Positions 46,868-64,000 of a stretch of 64,000 nucleotides of DNA are shown one piece after another. Under the pieces are notes generated by a model. That model was not told the DNA's origin and made no database searches. It saw only the letters and a program-made list of their open reading frames with translations. Position 1 is the first letter of the stretch, and each line of letters begins with the position of its first letter. The stretch is from Lysobacter solisilvae. Lineage in GTDB: Bacteria; Pseudomonadota; Gammaproteobacteria; Xanthomonadales; Xanthomonadaceae. The translations under genes were made by a program, and so were the position numbers. The stretch spans positions 1,860,001-1,924,000 of the forward strand of contig NZ_CP071518.1 of the NCBI RefSeq assembly GCF_016613535.2, written 5' to 3'.

Positions 46868-47524
46868 ATGGCAACCGAACACAAGATCTCGGCCACTGGC
46901 CGCGAAGCCGCAGGGAAGGGTGCGAGCCGCCGCCTGCGTCGCGCCGCCAGCATCCCGGCCATCGTCTACGGCGGCTCCGCCGCCCCCCAGAGCGTCCAGC
47001 TCGACCACGAAAAGACCTGGCTGGCCAGCCAGAACGAGTGGTTCTACTCGTCGATCCTCGACATGGAGCTTGACGGCAAGGTGCAGAAGGTGCTGCTGCG
47101 TGACATCCAGCGCCATCCGTACAAGCAGATCATCATGCACCTGGACTTCCAGCGCGTGGACGAGAACCAGGCGCTGCGCGCCAAGGTGCCGCTGCACTTC
47201 CTGAACCAGGACAAGTCGCCGGCCGGCAAGACCGCCGACATCGTGGTCACCCACGAGCTCAATGAAGTCGAAGTCAGCTGCCTGCCCAAGGACCTGCCGG
47301 AGTTCATCGAGATCGACCTGGCGGACCTGGCCATCGGCGCCATCGTCCACCTGTCGGACCTCAAGCTGCCCAAGGGCGTCGAGCTGCCGGAACTCAAGCT
47401 GGGCAAGGAACACGACGTCGCCGTCGTGATCGCCAAGCACGGCCGCGTGGAGACCGAAGAAGCCGCTGCTCCGGAAGCGGCCGAAGTGCCGGCCGCGAAG
47501 GTCAGCAAGAAGGAAGAGAAGTAA
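46868..47524 (+). CDS. rplY: 50S ribosomal protein L25, Ctc form
   Basis: 218 residues: an N-terminal L25 domain of about 95 residues that binds 5S rRNA (GREAAGKGASRRLRRAASIP, AIVYGGSAAPQSVQLDHEKT) and the C-terminal Ctc/TL5 beta domain, ending in an acidic-Ala and Lys tail. The long form is usual outside enterics. The prs-rplY-pth-ychF order is conserved. The 185-bp gap before it holds no gene. Confidence 0.95.
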   Translation: MATEHKISATGREAAGKGASRRLRRAASIPAIVYGGSAAPQSVQLDHEKTWLASQNEWFYSSILDMELDGKVQKVLLRDIQRHPYKQIIMHLDFQRVDENQALRAKVPLHFLNQDKSPAGKTADIVVTHELNEVEVSCLPKDLPEFIEIDLADLAIGAIVHLSDLKLPKGVELPELKLGKEHDVAVVIAKHGRVETEEAAAPEAAEVPAAKVSKKEEK

Positions 47525-47580
47525 TCGTCCACGCCCGGTGCGCCGCCTGGCGCACCGGTGCGTAGTCGTTTGCGCCTTCG

Positions 47581-48162
47581 ATGGCTGGTTTGCGCCTCAT
47601 CGTCGGGCTGGGCAATCCCGGACCCGAGCATTCCCGGACCCGGCACAATGCCGGGTTCTGGTTTGTGGACGCCCTGGCGGAAAAGCTGGGCGGCCGTTTC
47701 GGGCTGGAAGCCAAGCTGTTCGGCGAGACGGCCAAGGTCGAGCTGGCCGGGCAGTCCCTGTGGCTGCTCAAGCCGGCCACCTTCATGAACCTCTCGGGCA
47801 AGTCGGTCACCGCGGCACTGCGCTACTGGAAGATCGAGCCGGAAGAAATGCTCGTGGCCCACGACGAACTCGATCTGCCGACGGGTACCCCGCGGCTCAA
47901 GTTCGACGGCGGCGCCGGCGGCCAGAACGGCATCCGGGACATCATGCGTCTGCTCGGCCATGGCAAGTTCGCGCGGCTGCGCGTGGGCATCGGCCATCCC
48001 GGCCACAAGGACCGGGTGACGGGCTGGGTGCTGGGCAAGCCGGGTCGTGACGACGAGGCGGGCATCCTGCGCGCCATCGACGACGCCATCGACGTGCTGC
48101 CGCTGGCGGTCGCGGGTGACTTCAACGAGGCGATGAAGCGGTTGAATACGGCCAAGCCGTGA
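47581..48162 (+). CDS. pth: peptidyl-tRNA hydrolase
   Basis: 193 residues. Releases peptides from peptidyl-tRNA. Catalytic context LIVGLGNPGPEHSRTRHNAG (the His of TRHNAGF), FMNLSGKSVTAAL and VAHDELDLPTG are intact. The ATG at 47581 is 56 bp after rplY. A palindromic element separates it from ychF. Confidence 0.96.
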   Translation: MAGLRLIVGLGNPGPEHSRTRHNAGFWFVDALAEKLGGRFGLEAKLFGETAKVELAGQSLWLLKPATFMNLSGKSVTAALRYWKIEPEEMLVAHDELDLPTGTPRLKFDGGAGGQNGIRDIMRLLGHGKFARLRVGIGHPGHKDRVTGWVLGKPGRDDEAGILRAIDDAIDVLPLAVAGDFNEAMKRLNTAKP

Positions 48163-48171
48163 TCGGGGTTG

Positions 48172-48219
48172 CGTGATTGGGGATTGGGGATTCGCGCGAA
48201 TCCCCAATCCCGAATCACG
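48172..48219. repeat. 48-bp near-perfect palindrome between pth and ychF
   Basis: A palindrome with a self-complementary centre (TTCGCGCGAA). The left half CGTGATTGGGGATTGGGGATT and the right half agree in 23 of 24 positions. The unit GGGATTGGGGATT resembles the element in the rpoB-rpoC gap. It probably forms an mRNA hairpin; ychF may still be in the same transcript. Confidence 0.8.
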
Positions 48220-48234
48220 AATGACGGATCCATC

Positions 48235-49326
48235 ATGGGCATCAAATGCGGCATCGTCGGCCTGCCCAACGTCGGCAAGTCGACCCTGTTCAACGCGCTG
48301 ACCAAGGCAGGCATCGCCGCGGCCAACTTCCCCTTCTGCACGATCGAGCCGAACGTCGGCGTCGTGCCCGTGCCCGATCCGCGCCTGAACGCGCTCAGCG
48401 AGATCGTCAAGCCGCAGAAGGTGATCCCCACCGCGGTCGAGTTCGTCGACATCGCCGGCCTGGTGGCCGGTGCGGCCAGCGGCGAAGGCCTGGGCAACAA
48501 GTTCCTCGCGCACATCCGCGAAGTGGACGCGATCACGCACGTCGTGCGGTGCTTCGAAAACCCGGACGTCATCCACGTCAACAACAAGGTGGACCCGATC
48601 GCCGACATCGAGACGATCGACACCGAGCTGGCGCTGGCGGACCTGGAGTCCGTCGACAAGGCCCTGCAGCGGGCCGAACGCACGGCCAAGACGGGCGACA
48701 AGGACGCCAAGATCCGCGTCGAGGTCCTCGGCCGCATCCGCGCCGCCCTGGACGCCGGCAAGCCCGCGCGCGCGCTGGCGCTGTCGGACGACGACCGGGC
48801 CCAGGTCCGCGACCTGTTCCTGCTGACGCTCAAGCCGGTGATGTACGTCGCCAACGTCCTGGAGGACGGCTTCGAGAACAACCCGCACCTGGACGCCGTG
48901 CGCGCCCGCGCAGTGGGCGAGGGCGCCGAAGTGGTGCCGGTGTCGGCGGCGATCGAGGAAGAACTCAGCCAGCTCGACGATGAGGACCGCGATACCTTCC
49001 TCAAGGACCTTGGGCTGGACGAGCCCGGCCTCAACCGCGTGATCCGTGCCGCCTACAAGCTGCTGGGCCTGCAGACCTACTTCACCGCCGGCGTGAAGGA
49101 AGTCCGCGCCTGGACAGTGAAGGCCGGCTCGACCGCCCCGCAGGCCGCGGCGGTGATCCACACCGATTTCGAGAAGGGGTTCATCCGCGCCGAGACGATC
49201 GCGTACGACGACTTCCTTCGCTACAAGGGCGAGTCCGGTGCCCGCGACGCCGGCCGGCTGCGCCTGGAGGGCAAGGAGTACCGGGTGCAGGAGGGCGACG
49301 TCCTACATTTCCGCTTCAACGTCTGA
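48235..49326 (+). CDS. ychF: redox-regulated ATPase YchF
   Basis: 363 residues of the Obg-related YchF/OLA1 family. P-loop [18 protein letters not shown], switch [20 protein letters not shown], and the G4-like segment [10 protein letters not shown], where the usual NKxD is NxxE, the reason YchF prefers ATP. The C-terminal TGS domain ends [13 protein letters not shown]. It associates with ribosomes. The ATG at 48235 lies just after a palindromic element. Confidence 0.97.
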   Translation: MGIKCGIVGLPNVGKSTLFNALTKAGIAAANFPFCTIEPNVGVVPVPDPRLNALSEIVKPQKVIPTAVEFVDIAGLVAGAASGEGLGNKFLAHIREVDAITHVVRCFENPDVIHVNNKVDPIADIETIDTELALADLESVDKALQRAERTAKTGDKDAKIRVEVLGRIRAALDAGKPARALALSDDDRAQVRDLFLLTLKPVMYVANVLEDGFENNPHLDAVRARAVGEGAEVVPVSAAIEEELSQLDDEDRDTFLKDLGLDEPGLNRVIRAAYKLLGLQTYFTAGVKEVRAWTVKAGSTAPQAAAVIHTDFEKGFIRAETIAYDDFLRYKGESGARDAGRLRLEGKEYRVQEGDVLHFRFNV

Positions 49327-49414
49327 TCCGCCGCGGACGCGCGCCGTTGTGCGCAGCAGCAAGTCGTTCCCGGGCGGCGGTTGGTTTGCCCAGACAGGAA
49401 ACTGAAAAACAGCG

Positions 49415-49443
49415 TTGACATCCTGCCGGACGAACACCAGAAT
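49415..49443 (+). promoter_or_regulatory. sigma-70 promoter of tRNA-Tyr
   Basis: TTGACA at 49415-49420, a 17-bp spacer and CAGAAT at 49438-49443, followed by a GC-rich discriminator (AGCGGGC), the form of stringently controlled stable-RNA promoters. It lies 13 bases before the tRNA. Confidence 0.65.
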
Positions 49444-49456
49444 AGCGGGCTCTTTT

Positions 49457-49542
49457 GGAGGGATACCCAAGCGGCCAACGGGGGCAGACTGTAAATCTGC
49501 TGGCTTACGCCTTCGGTGGTTCGAATCCACCTCCCTCCACCA
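49457..49542 (+). tRNA. tRNA-Tyr (anticodon GUA)
   Basis: 86 nt with a long variable arm and encoded CCA. The acceptor GGAGGGA pairs with TCCCTCC; the anticodon loop CTGTAAA gives GUA. First of the conserved Tyr-Gly-Thr cluster before tuf. Confidence 0.97.
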
Positions 49543-49676
49543 GTTTTTTCGGGGCACGTGCCTCGAAAGCCTCGGGAAGCAGCTAGAATGCAACACCCCG
49601 GCGCCTTACCAGCGACCGGATGCTCCAAAGGCAGTGCGCTCCAAGGCAGTTACGAACCAAACCGGTTTCGTCCGGC

Positions 49677-49750
49677 GCGGGAGTAGTTCAATGGTAGAAC
49701 TGTAGCCTTCCAAGCTACTAGCGCGGGTTCGATTCCCGTCTCCCGCTCCA
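49677..49750 (+). tRNA. tRNA-Gly (anticodon UCC)
   Basis: 74 nt. The acceptor GCGGGAG pairs with CTCCCGC, then TCCA. The anticodon loop CTTCCAA gives UCC. Confidence 0.97.
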
Positions 49751-49794
49751 TTGAAGCTTGAAACTGTTCGTCGTAGCCACTGTCCGCACCACCT

Positions 49795-49870
49795 GCTCAC
49801 GTAGCTCAGTCGGTAGAGCACCTCCTTGGTAAGGAGGAGGTCGAAGGTTCGATTCCTTTCGTGAGCACCA
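49795..49870 (+). tRNA. tRNA-Thr (anticodon GGU)
   Basis: 76 nt. The acceptor GCTCACG pairs with CGTGAGC, then ACCA. The anticodon loop CTTGGTA gives GGU. Confidence 0.97.
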
Positions 49871-49910
49871 TCTTCCAGGTCCCGCCTGTTGGCGGAACCC
49901 GAGGTTCCAG

Positions 49911-49963
49911 ACCCCGCTCCGGCGGGGTGATAAAGGCATCGACCCCGCCCGGCGGGGTTTTGT
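49911..49963 (+). terminator. tandem hairpins in the tRNA-Thr to tuf leader
   Basis: Two near-identical hairpins, ACCCCGC-TC-CGGCGGGGT-type at 49911-49928 and ACCCCGCCCGGCGGGGTTTT at 49942-49961. The second has a T-run. Together they could be a terminator or attenuator separating the tRNA transcript from tuf, or processing signals. Confidence 0.65.
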
Positions 49964-50003
49964 CACGTCCCCCATCCAAGCAGCACAACGAGAAGCGACA
50001 GCC

Positions 50004-51196
50004 ATGGCAAAGGGTAAGTTCGAGCGCACCAAGCCCCACGTTAACGTCGGCACGATCGGCCACGTGGACCACGGCAAGACCACGCTGACGGCGGCGCTGA
50101 CCAAGGTGGGCGCGGAACGTTTCGGCGGCGAGTTCAAGGCCTATGACGCGATCGACGCGGCGCCGGAAGAGAAGGCGCGCGGCATCACGATCTCGACGGC
50201 GCACGTCGAGTACGAAAGCCCGAACCGCCACTATGCACACGTGGACTGCCCGGGCCACGCCGACTACGTGAAGAACATGATCACGGGTGCGGCGCAGATG
50301 GACGGCGCGATCCTGGTGTGCTCGGCCGCTGACGGCCCGATGCCGCAGACGCGCGAACACATCCTGCTGTCGCGCCAGGTGGGCGTGCCGTACATCGTCG
50401 TGTTCCTGAACAAGGCCGACATGGTGGACGACGCCGAGCTGCTCGAGCTGGTCGAGATGGAAGTGCGCGAGCTGCTGAGCAAGTACGACTTCCCGGGCGA
50501 CGACACCCCGATCATCCACGGTTCGGCGCGTCTGGCGCTGGAAGGCGACCAGTCGGAGATCGGCGTGCCGTCGATCATCAAGCTGGTCGAGGCGCTGGAC
50601 TCGTTCATTCCGGAGCCGCAGCGTGACGTCGACAAGCCGTTCCTGATGCCGGTGGAAGACGTGTTCTCGATCTCGGGCCGCGGCACCGTGGTGACCGGCC
50701 GTATCGAGCGCGGCATCATCAAGGTGGGCGACGAAATCGAAATCGTCGGCATCCGTCCGACGCAGAAGACGACGGTCACGGGCGTGGAAATGTTCCGCAA
50801 GCTGCTGGACCAGGGCCAGGCGGGCGACAACGCCGGCCTGCTGCTGCGCGGCACCAAGCGCGACGACGTCGAGCGCGGCCACAGGTGCTGTGCAAGCCCG
50901 GTTCGATCACCCCGCACACCGAGTTCGAAGCCGAGGTGTACGTGCTGTCGAAGGACGAGGGTGGCCGTCACACGCCGTTCTTCAAGGGTTACCGCCCGCA
51001 GTTCTACTTCCGCACGACCGACATCACGGGCGCCTGCCAGCTGCCGGAAGGCGTGGAGATGGTGATGCCGGGCGACAACGTGAAGATGGTGGTGTCGCTG
51101 ATCAACCCGGTGGCGATGGACGAAGGCCTGCGCTTCGCGATCCGCGAAGGCGGCCGTACCGTCGGCGCCGGCGTGGTGGCGAAGATCATCAAGTAA
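50004..51196 (+). CDS. tuf: elongation factor Tu, two-base frameshift
   Basis: Carries aminoacyl-tRNA to the ribosome. The G domain is intact: [42 protein letters not shown] and GSARLALEG. The frame breaks after DDVERG, where CACA stands at 50880-50883 instead of CA. The rest ([19 protein letters not shown] ... [10 protein letters not shown]) is in another frame to 51196. Removing the two bases gives 396 residues, the usual Xanthomonadaceae length. A CA duplication error is likely. The family often has a second tuf near rpsJ, so a true lesion is not impossible. Confidence 0.93.
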
Positions 51197-51328
51197 TATC
51201 CCGGCGCGGCTCCAGCCGCGCCAATCCACCCCGTGTCCGCCTGCGGATGCGGGGCGGGTCGCCGAAGGGGACAGGCAGGGCGGCGAGAGAGCCGCCGTTG
51301 CCTTTTCCGGAAACGACACAACATTCAT

Positions 51329-51404
<76 letters not shown>

Positions 51405-51494
51405 CATGGCAAGGCGGATCCGTCCGCAAACCGGTCGGGCGTCCCCAGTCGGACCACCTTTAGTGACGCGGATTCACGCCGCGCGATGGACGCA

Positions 51495-51876
51495 ATGAAC
51501 AGCAAGGTCGAACAACCCGGCTCGTCGGCTTCCGGCGGCGATATCGTCAAGTACGTGCTGGCAGTGGCGCTGGTCGCCGGCGGCATCTTCGCGTTCTACT
51601 GGTTCACGCAGTGGGCAACCGCCCTGCGGGCCCTGGCCGTGTTCGGTGGCCTTGGTGGCCGGCGCGATCGTGTTCATGACCACTCGCAAGGGTGTGCAGA
51701 CCCGGGAGTTCCTGTCGGAAGCCCGCTTCGAGCTGCGCAAGGTGGTCTGGCCGACCCGTCAGGAAGCCCTGCGTACGACCTCGGTGGTGATGATCGCGGT
51801 GGTCATCATCAGTCTCCTGCTGGCGGGCATGGATGCGATCATCCAGTTCCTGGTCACCCGGCTGTTGGGCAATTGA
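51495..51876 (+). CDS. secE: preprotein translocase subunit SecE, one-base frameshift
   Basis: Small SecYEG subunit. The start [11 protein letters not shown] (51495; an in-frame ATG also lies nine bases upstream) leads to helix 1 ([18 protein letters not shown]) and helix 2. The frame breaks at 51651-51653, where CTT replaces CT. The next frame continues [18 protein letters not shown], then the conserved amphipathic [18 protein letters not shown] and the last helix, to 51876. Removing one T gives 126 residues with three helices, like E. coli SecE. An essential gene, so a read error is the best explanation. Confidence 0.92.
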
Positions 51877-51881
51877 GGGAG

Positions 51882-52469
51882 ATGTCGGTGTCCGAGAGCA
51901 ACGGTTCCAACAAGCGCTGGTACGTGGTCCACGCCTATTCCGGCTTCGAGAAGTCGGTGGCGCAGGCCCTGCGTGACCGTATCGTCCGCGCTGAGATGCA
52001 GGACCGTTTCGGCGACGTCCTGGTCCCGACCGAAGAAGTCATCGAGATGCGCGCGGGCCAGAAGCGCCGGTCGGAACGCAAGTTCTTCCCGGGCTACGTC
52101 CTGGTCCAGATCGCCACCCATGACGAAGCCGGCATCCCGCGCATCGACAACGAGAGCTGGCACCTGATCAAGGAAACCCCGAAGGTCATGGGTTTCATCG
52201 GCGGCACCGCCGACCGTCCCTTGCCGATCAAGGATTCCGAAGCCGACGCCATCCTCCAGCGGGTCCAGGAAGGCGTCGAGAAGCCCAAGCCGAAGGTCCT
52301 GTTCGAGCCGGGCGAGATGGTGCGCGTCACCGATGGCCCGTTCGTCGACTTCAATGGCGTGGTCGAGGAAATCAATTACGACAAGAGCCGCCTGCGCGTG
52401 GCCGTGCTGATCTTCGGCCGGTCGACCCCGGTGGAGCTCGAGTTCGGCCAGGTCGAAAAGGCGAAGTAG
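51882..52469 (+). CDS. nusG: transcription termination/antitermination factor NusG
   Basis: 195 residues: NGN domain ([37 protein letters not shown]) and KOW domain ([20 protein letters not shown]). NusG couples RNA polymerase with Rho and ribosomes. GAGGGAG precedes the ATG at 51882. It follows secE by five bases. Confidence 0.97.
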   Translation: MSVSESNGSNKRWYVVHAYSGFEKSVAQALRDRIVRAEMQDRFGDVLVPTEEVIEMRAGQKRRSERKFFPGYVLVQIATHDEAGIPRIDNESWHLIKETPKVMGFIGGTADRPLPIKDSEADAILQRVQEGVEKPKPKVLFEPGEMVRVTDGPFVDFNGVVEEINYDKSRLRVAVLIFGRSTPVELEFGQVEKAK

Positions 52470-52805
52470 GCCCAGGACGCACCCACGCGCCGGTGCCCGC
52501 TGGGGCCGCGCCCGCGGCCAACGCTTTCCAGGCTGCAGCGGCTCGGCCCTCGAATCTGAACGCGGTAGCTTGGTTGGCACCGGCCGCAGCGGCGGCCTTG
52601 ACACCCTCTTCGCTTTACCGCTGACCTTGCGCCCTGTTATAGTCGCGGGCTCGCCGCCGAAGGCGCGAACTCGTTCAGGAACCTCAGCCGCCGCTCTGGC
52701 GGCTGTTGGCGTCTGGAAATCCGCACAACGTGAAGCCGGGACACGCGATTTTCCCGGTCCGATGGGGAGCCTGCAAACCAGGCGCTAGCACCCGGAGAGA
52801 AGAAA
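52470..52805 (+). promoter_or_regulatory. nusG-rplK intergenic region with rplK promoter
   Basis: 336 bases. A probable promoter is TTTACC (52614-52619), an 18-bp spacer and TATAGT (52638-52643), with a GC-rich discriminator. The leader then has a hairpin CAGCCGCC-GCTCT-GGCGGCTG near 52687-52707 and GGAGAGAAGAAA before rplK. L1/L11 translational control of this leader is usual in the group. Confidence 0.6.
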
Positions 52806-53234
52806 ATGGCAAAGAAAGTAGTTGGCTACATCAAGCTTCAGGTCAAGGCCGGTCAGGCCAACCCGTCGCCGCCCGTGGGCCCGGCCCTGGGCCAGCGCGG
52901 CCTGAACATCATGGAGTTCTGCAAGGCGTTCAACGCAGCGACCTCCAAGCTCGAACCGGGTCTGCCGACCCCGGTCATCATCACGGCCTATTCGGACCGT
53001 ACCTTCACCTTCGTCACCAAGTCGACCCCGGCTTCGGTGCTGCTGAAGAAGGCCGCTGGCATCCAGTCCGGCTCCAAGCGCCCGAACACCGAAAAGGTGG
53101 GCAAGGTCACCCGCAAGCAGCTCGAGGAGATCGCCAAGGCGAAGGAAGCCGACCTGACGGCGGCCGATCTCGACGCGGCGGTGAAGACGATTGCGGGCTC
53201 GGCCCGTTCGATGGGTCTGGTGGTGGAGGGCTAA
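52806..53234 (+). CDS. rplK: 50S ribosomal protein L11
   Basis: 142 residues, standard length. [20 protein letters not shown] start, [20 protein letters not shown] and the C-terminal rRNA-binding domain with [12 protein letters not shown]. Forms the GTPase-associated centre with L10/L12 and is needed for RelA sensing. rplA follows by three bases. Confidence 0.98.
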   Translation: MAKKVVGYIKLQVKAGQANPSPPVGPALGQRGLNIMEFCKAFNAATSKLEPGLPTPVIITAYSDRTFTFVTKSTPASVLLKKAAGIQSGSKRPNTEKVGKVTRKQLEEIAKAKEADLTAADLDAAVKTIAGSARSMGLVVEG

Positions 53235-53237
53235 GTC

Positions 53238-53936
53238 ATGGCAATGAACAAGCGACAGAAGGCCATCCTCGCCGCAGTGGTTCCGGGCAAGTCCTACGGT
53301 TTCGACGAAGCCATCAAGCTCGTCAAGACGGCCACCAAGGCCAAGTTCGTGGAGTCCGTCGACGTCGCCGTCCGCCTCGGCGTGGACGCGAAGAAGTCCG
53401 ATCAGCAGGTGCGCGGCTCGACCGTGCTGCCCGCCGGTACCGGCAAGTCCGTCCGCGTGGCGGTGTTTGCCCCGGCTGGCGCCAAGGCCGATGAGGCCCT
53501 GGCCGCTGGCGCCGACATCGTCGGCATGGACGACCTGGCCGACAAGATGCAGGCCGGCGACCTGAACTACGACGTCGTGATCGCCACCCCCGACGCCATG
53601 CGCGTCGTCGGCAAGCTCGGCCAGATCCTGGGCCCGCGCGGCCTGATGCCGAACCCGAAGGTCGGCACCGTCTCGCCGAATCCGGGCGAAGCAGTCAAGA
53701 ACGCCAAGGGTGGCCAGGTCCGGTACCGCACCGACAAGGCCGGCATCATCCACTGCACCATCGGCAAGGCTTCCTTCCAGGACGCCGACCTGAAGGGCAA
53801 CCTCGAAGCGCTGCTGCACGACCTGATCAAGGCCAAGCCGGCGACCTCGAAGGGCCAGTACCTGCAGAAGGTTTCGATCAGCTCCACCATGGGCCCCGGC
53901 GTGACCGTGGACCAGGCGACGCTGGCGCTGAAGTAA
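53238..53936 (+). CDS. rplA: 50S ribosomal protein L1
   Basis: 232 residues, the L1 stalk protein. Marks: [36 protein letters not shown] and the C-terminal [20 protein letters not shown]1 commonly represses its own rplKA message. Confidence 0.98.
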   Translation: MAMNKRQKAILAAVVPGKSYGFDEAIKLVKTATKAKFVESVDVAVRLGVDAKKSDQQVRGSTVLPAGTGKSVRVAVFAPAGAKADEALAAGADIVGMDDLADKMQAGDLNYDVVIATPDAMRVVGKLGQILGPRGLMPNPKVGTVSPNPGEAVKNAKGGQVRYRTDKAGIIHCTIGKASFQDADLKGNLEALLHDLIKAKPATSKGQYLQKVSISSTMGPGVTVDQATLALK

Positions 53937-53946
53937 TTCGTTTCAC

Positions 53947-53981
53947 GGTGGGTGGCGCGTTTGCCACCCGCCTTCGTTTTT
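53947..53981 (+). terminator. terminator/attenuator between rplA and rplJ
   Basis: GGTGGGTGGC and GCCACCCGCC form a 10-bp stem (one G-U) with a GCGTTT loop, followed by TTCGTTTTT. Probably limits read-through into rplJL. Confidence 0.75.
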
Positions 53982-53984
53982 GAG

Positions 53985-54274
53985 GGCATCGCAGGGATTC
54001 GTCCAGGCGATCGCCGTCAAAGACCGCAGGCGCGGTCAGCGCGTGGCGACGACGGGCAGGGAGGCTCGGACTGGCAGGGAATCGCCGTCGTCAACAGCGG
54101 GGCTGCTTAATCCGGCTTCGAGAGAAGTCAGGCCTGCGTAGATGGTGTAGCCCCCTCTGGAAATTTCCGGATGGGCCACCACCGGGACGCCCAAGCGTCC
54201 CCGGCGTCAAGGATGGCGCCGCCCAGGACCGCAAGCGGCAGGAGCCGTGAGCGGAATTCAATTGGAGGAGTGCA
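53985..54274 (+). promoter_or_regulatory. ribosomal protein L10 leader
   Basis: The 338-bp gap before rplJ contains the marks of the gammaproteobacterial L10 leader: AAAGACCGCAGGCG near 54020 and CCTGCGTAGATGGTGTAGCC at 54133-54152, which match the E. coli rplJ leader segments AAGACCGCAGG and CTGCGTAGACGGTG. In E. coli this RNA binds L10-L12 to repress rplJL. GGAGG precedes the rplJ ATG. Confidence 0.75.
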
Positions 54275-54805
54275 ATGGCTCTCAATCTGTCCCAGAAGCA
54301 ACAAGTAGTCGCCGAGCTGGCAGAAGTCGCAGGCAAGGCCCACTCCCTGGTCGCAGCCGAATACGCAGGCACCACGGTCAGCCAGATGACCGCGATGCGC
54401 AAGAAGGCCCGCGAAACCGGTGTGTACTTGAGGGTTGTCAAGAACACGCTGGCCGCGCGCGCCGTCTCCGGCACCGAGTTCGAGGTCGTCAAGGACGCCC
54501 TGACCGGTCCGCTGCTGTACGCGTTCTCGACCGAGGAACCCGGTGCTGCCGGTCGCCTGATCAAGGAATTCGCCAAGGGCAACGAAAAGCTCAAGGCCAA
54601 GGTCGTGTCGGTGGAAGGCAAGCTGCTGCCTGCCGCGCACGTCGAAGTCCTGGCATCGCTGCCGACCCGCGAACAGGCCCTGGCCATGCTGGCCCGCGTC
54701 CTCGCCGAACCGGCCTCGATGTTTGCCCGTGTCGTCAAGGCCGTGGCCGACAAGCAGGGTGGCGGCGAAGCCGCACCTGCCGAAGCCGCCGCCGAAACCG
54801 CCTGA
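54275..54805 (+). CDS. rplJ: 50S ribosomal protein L10
   Basis: 176 residues, base of the L12 stalk. Marks: [34 protein letters not shown] and an Ala/Glu-rich end that binds L12. It is preceded by its leader RNA, which it should bind to repress translation. Confidence 0.98.
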   Translation: MALNLSQKQQVVAELAEVAGKAHSLVAAEYAGTTVSQMTAMRKKARETGVYLRVVKNTLAARAVSGTEFEVVKDALTGPLLYAFSTEEPGAAGRLIKEFAKGNEKLKAKVVSVEGKLLPAAHVEVLASLPTREQALAMLARVLAEPASMFARVVKAVADKQGGGEAAPAEAAAETA

Positions 54806-54864
54806 CGGTTTGACTCGCGCGAATACTTTCCAGAATCAAGATCAATATTCCAGAGGTTAATCAA

Positions 54865-55233
54865 ATGTCCCTGTCCAACGAGCAGATCGTCGACGCCATC
54901 GCCACCAAGTCGCTGATGGAAGTGATGGACCTGGTGAAGGCCATCGAAGAAAAGTTCGGCGTCACCGCCGCCGCCCCGGTCATGATGGCCGGCCCGGCCG
55001 GCCCCGCCGTGGTGGAAGAAGAGCAGACCGAGTTCAACGTCATCCTGAAGGCTGCCGGCGAGAAGAAGGTCGAGGTCATCAAGGCCGTGCGTGCCATCAC
55101 CGGCCTGGGCCTGAAGGAAGCCAAGGACCTGGTCGAAGCGACCGGCGTGGTGAAGGAAGCCGTGTCGAAGGACGACGCCGCCAAGATGAAGAAGGACCTC
55201 GAGGCCGCTGGCGCGACCGTCGAAGTCAAGTAA
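54865..55233 (+). CDS. rplL: 50S ribosomal protein L7/L12
   Basis: 122 residues. N-terminal dimer domain ([20 protein letters not shown]), an Ala/Pro hinge and the factor-binding C domain ([20 protein letters not shown]). It recruits translation GTPases. An attenuator-like hairpin follows. Confidence 0.98.
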   Translation: MSLSNEQIVDAIATKSLMEVMDLVKAIEEKFGVTAAAPVMMAGPAGPAVVEEEQTEFNVILKAAGEKKVEVIKAVRAITGLGLKEAKDLVEATGVVKEAVSKDDAAKMKKDLEAAGATVEVK

Positions 55234-55656
55234 GCAGTACTTGCTCCGCCAGTTCCTCATGGCGAGCACCTAAGGCTGGGGACGTAAGTCCCCGGCCTTT
55301 GGCCGTTGTTGAAGTGACGCAGCAGTTCAGCCAACCGGGGTCGGCTTCGTTCCCCGGCTGGATAGTGGTCCACGAAGCAGAAAACCAACCGAGTTGGTAG
55401 TTGGAAGCAGCACCAGAGGGCGTGCGGGTGCCGGCAATACCCGCGGCTTCCAACTGACAGTTCAAATCTCTCCCCAGGGATTTGTGATGCGAGACCAGCA
55501 ATTCGCCAAGGCAAGCCATGCCCGACCCTGCGCAGGGCGAGGGCCATGGCGCCAGTCAACTCCGAAACGCGGCCCGCCGCTGTGTCGGATTGGGCAGAAC
55601 GCGAATCCCGGTCTGTGCTTCACCAGTCCCAGCTCCAACAGAGGCGGTAGCTCCCC
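55234..55656 (+). other. rplL-rpoB intergenic region
   Basis: 423 bases without a gene. After the attenuator hairpin it holds further inverted repeats: AACCGGGG / CCCCGGCT near 55340-55370 and GTTGGAAGC (about 55399) with GCTTCCAAC (about 55446). These suggest an extended structured leader of rpoB, possibly with RNase processing sites as in E. coli. No clear promoter is seen. Confidence 0.5.
55272..55300 (+). terminator. rplL-rpoB attenuator hairpin
   Basis: AAGGCTGGGGAC-GTAA-GTCCCCGGCCTTT: a 12-bp stem (one G-U) with a GTAA loop and a short T-run, 39 bases after rplL. This is the usual place of the partial terminator that lowers rpoBC relative to ribosomal genes. Confidence 0.8.
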
Positions 55657-59826
<4,170 letters not shown>

Positions 59827-59979
59827 GTAAGGCAGGGAATGAAGGGAATTGGGGAATGACGGGATTGGAAGTGCGCCAGAGCGCCTGAAACCCGACATCC
59901 CCCACATTCCCGGCCTTCCATTCCCGTCCTTCACTCCTGCTCCAGCCCTTCGACGAATTCCTCCTTCCGGAGAAAGAAA
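59827..59979 (+). repeat. rpoB-rpoC spacer with imperfect inverted repeat
   Basis: 153 bases. GGGAATGAAGGGAATTGGGG and GGGATTGG on the left face ATTCCCGGCCTTCCATTCCCG on the right, forming an imperfect hairpin around GTGCGCCAGAGCGCC. The motif family is like that before ychF. rpoC must still be reached by read-through. Confidence 0.6.

Positions 59980-64000
<4,021 letters not shown>

Noticed and set aside
50004..51196. Programmed frameshifting in tuf, hemA or secE
   Set aside because: No slippery heptamer or stimulatory structure is seen, and these genes are not known to use recoding. Simple duplication of 1-2 bases explains all cases.

Overview
The window is high-GC chromosomal DNA from a gammaproteobacterium of the Xanthomonadaceae, most likely a Lysobacter or close relative. 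Support comes from gene order (hemA-prfA; TPR protein-lolB-ispE-tRNA-Gln-prs-rplY-pth-ychF; tRNA-Tyr/Gly/Thr-tuf-tRNA-Trp-secE-nusG-rplKAJL-rpoBC), a lysyl-endopeptidase-like gene, and many secreted proteases with PPC and P-type tails. The species is inferred from content, not from a marker search.

Layout. 1-2 kb: 3' part of a DUF1631 gene. 2-8 kb: a proton-translocating transhydrogenase whose first subunit gene (pntAA) is separated from pntAB-pntB by an opposite-strand operon (Asp/Arg-repeat protein, ECF sigma factor, DUF3619-like protein, DUF3106 protein, esterase). 8-12 kb: AraC regulator, two paralogous four-helix membrane proteins and a divergent MocR regulator, with one 9-bp motif recurring upstream of all four. 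12-16 kb: sufT and a large CadC-like membrane-anchored regulator with a TPR domain. 16.5-30.5 kb: six tandem secreted peptidase genes with three catalytic mechanisms (four subtilases, one Lys-C-type serine protease, one zinc metalloprotease), all ending in the same P domain and mostly carrying PKD and/or PPC modules. 30.6-32.1 kb: a repeat island with REP-like palindromes, a 13-unit array of about 16-bp palindromes spaced 21-22 bp, and a 14-bp GATC-rich tandem array. 32-45 kb: housekeeping and small genes (short asparaginase, wrbA, YihY-type protein, TlpA lipoprotein, acyP, ppk2, moaB, prfA, hemA, lolB, ispE) with a second repeat-rich spacer at 35.9-36.8 kb. 45-64 kb: the translation and transcription block through rpoB and the 5' part of rpoC.

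Sequence quality matters. pntAA, hemA, tuf, secE and the second subtilase are each interrupted by small insertions (1-2 bases) that duplicate a neighbouring base or dinucleotide. Removing them restores full-length proteins, so assembly or read errors are the likely cause. The most notable unexplained features are the modular protease cluster, the helically phased palindrome array at 30.9-31.2 kb, and the 9-bp motif around the MocR locus.
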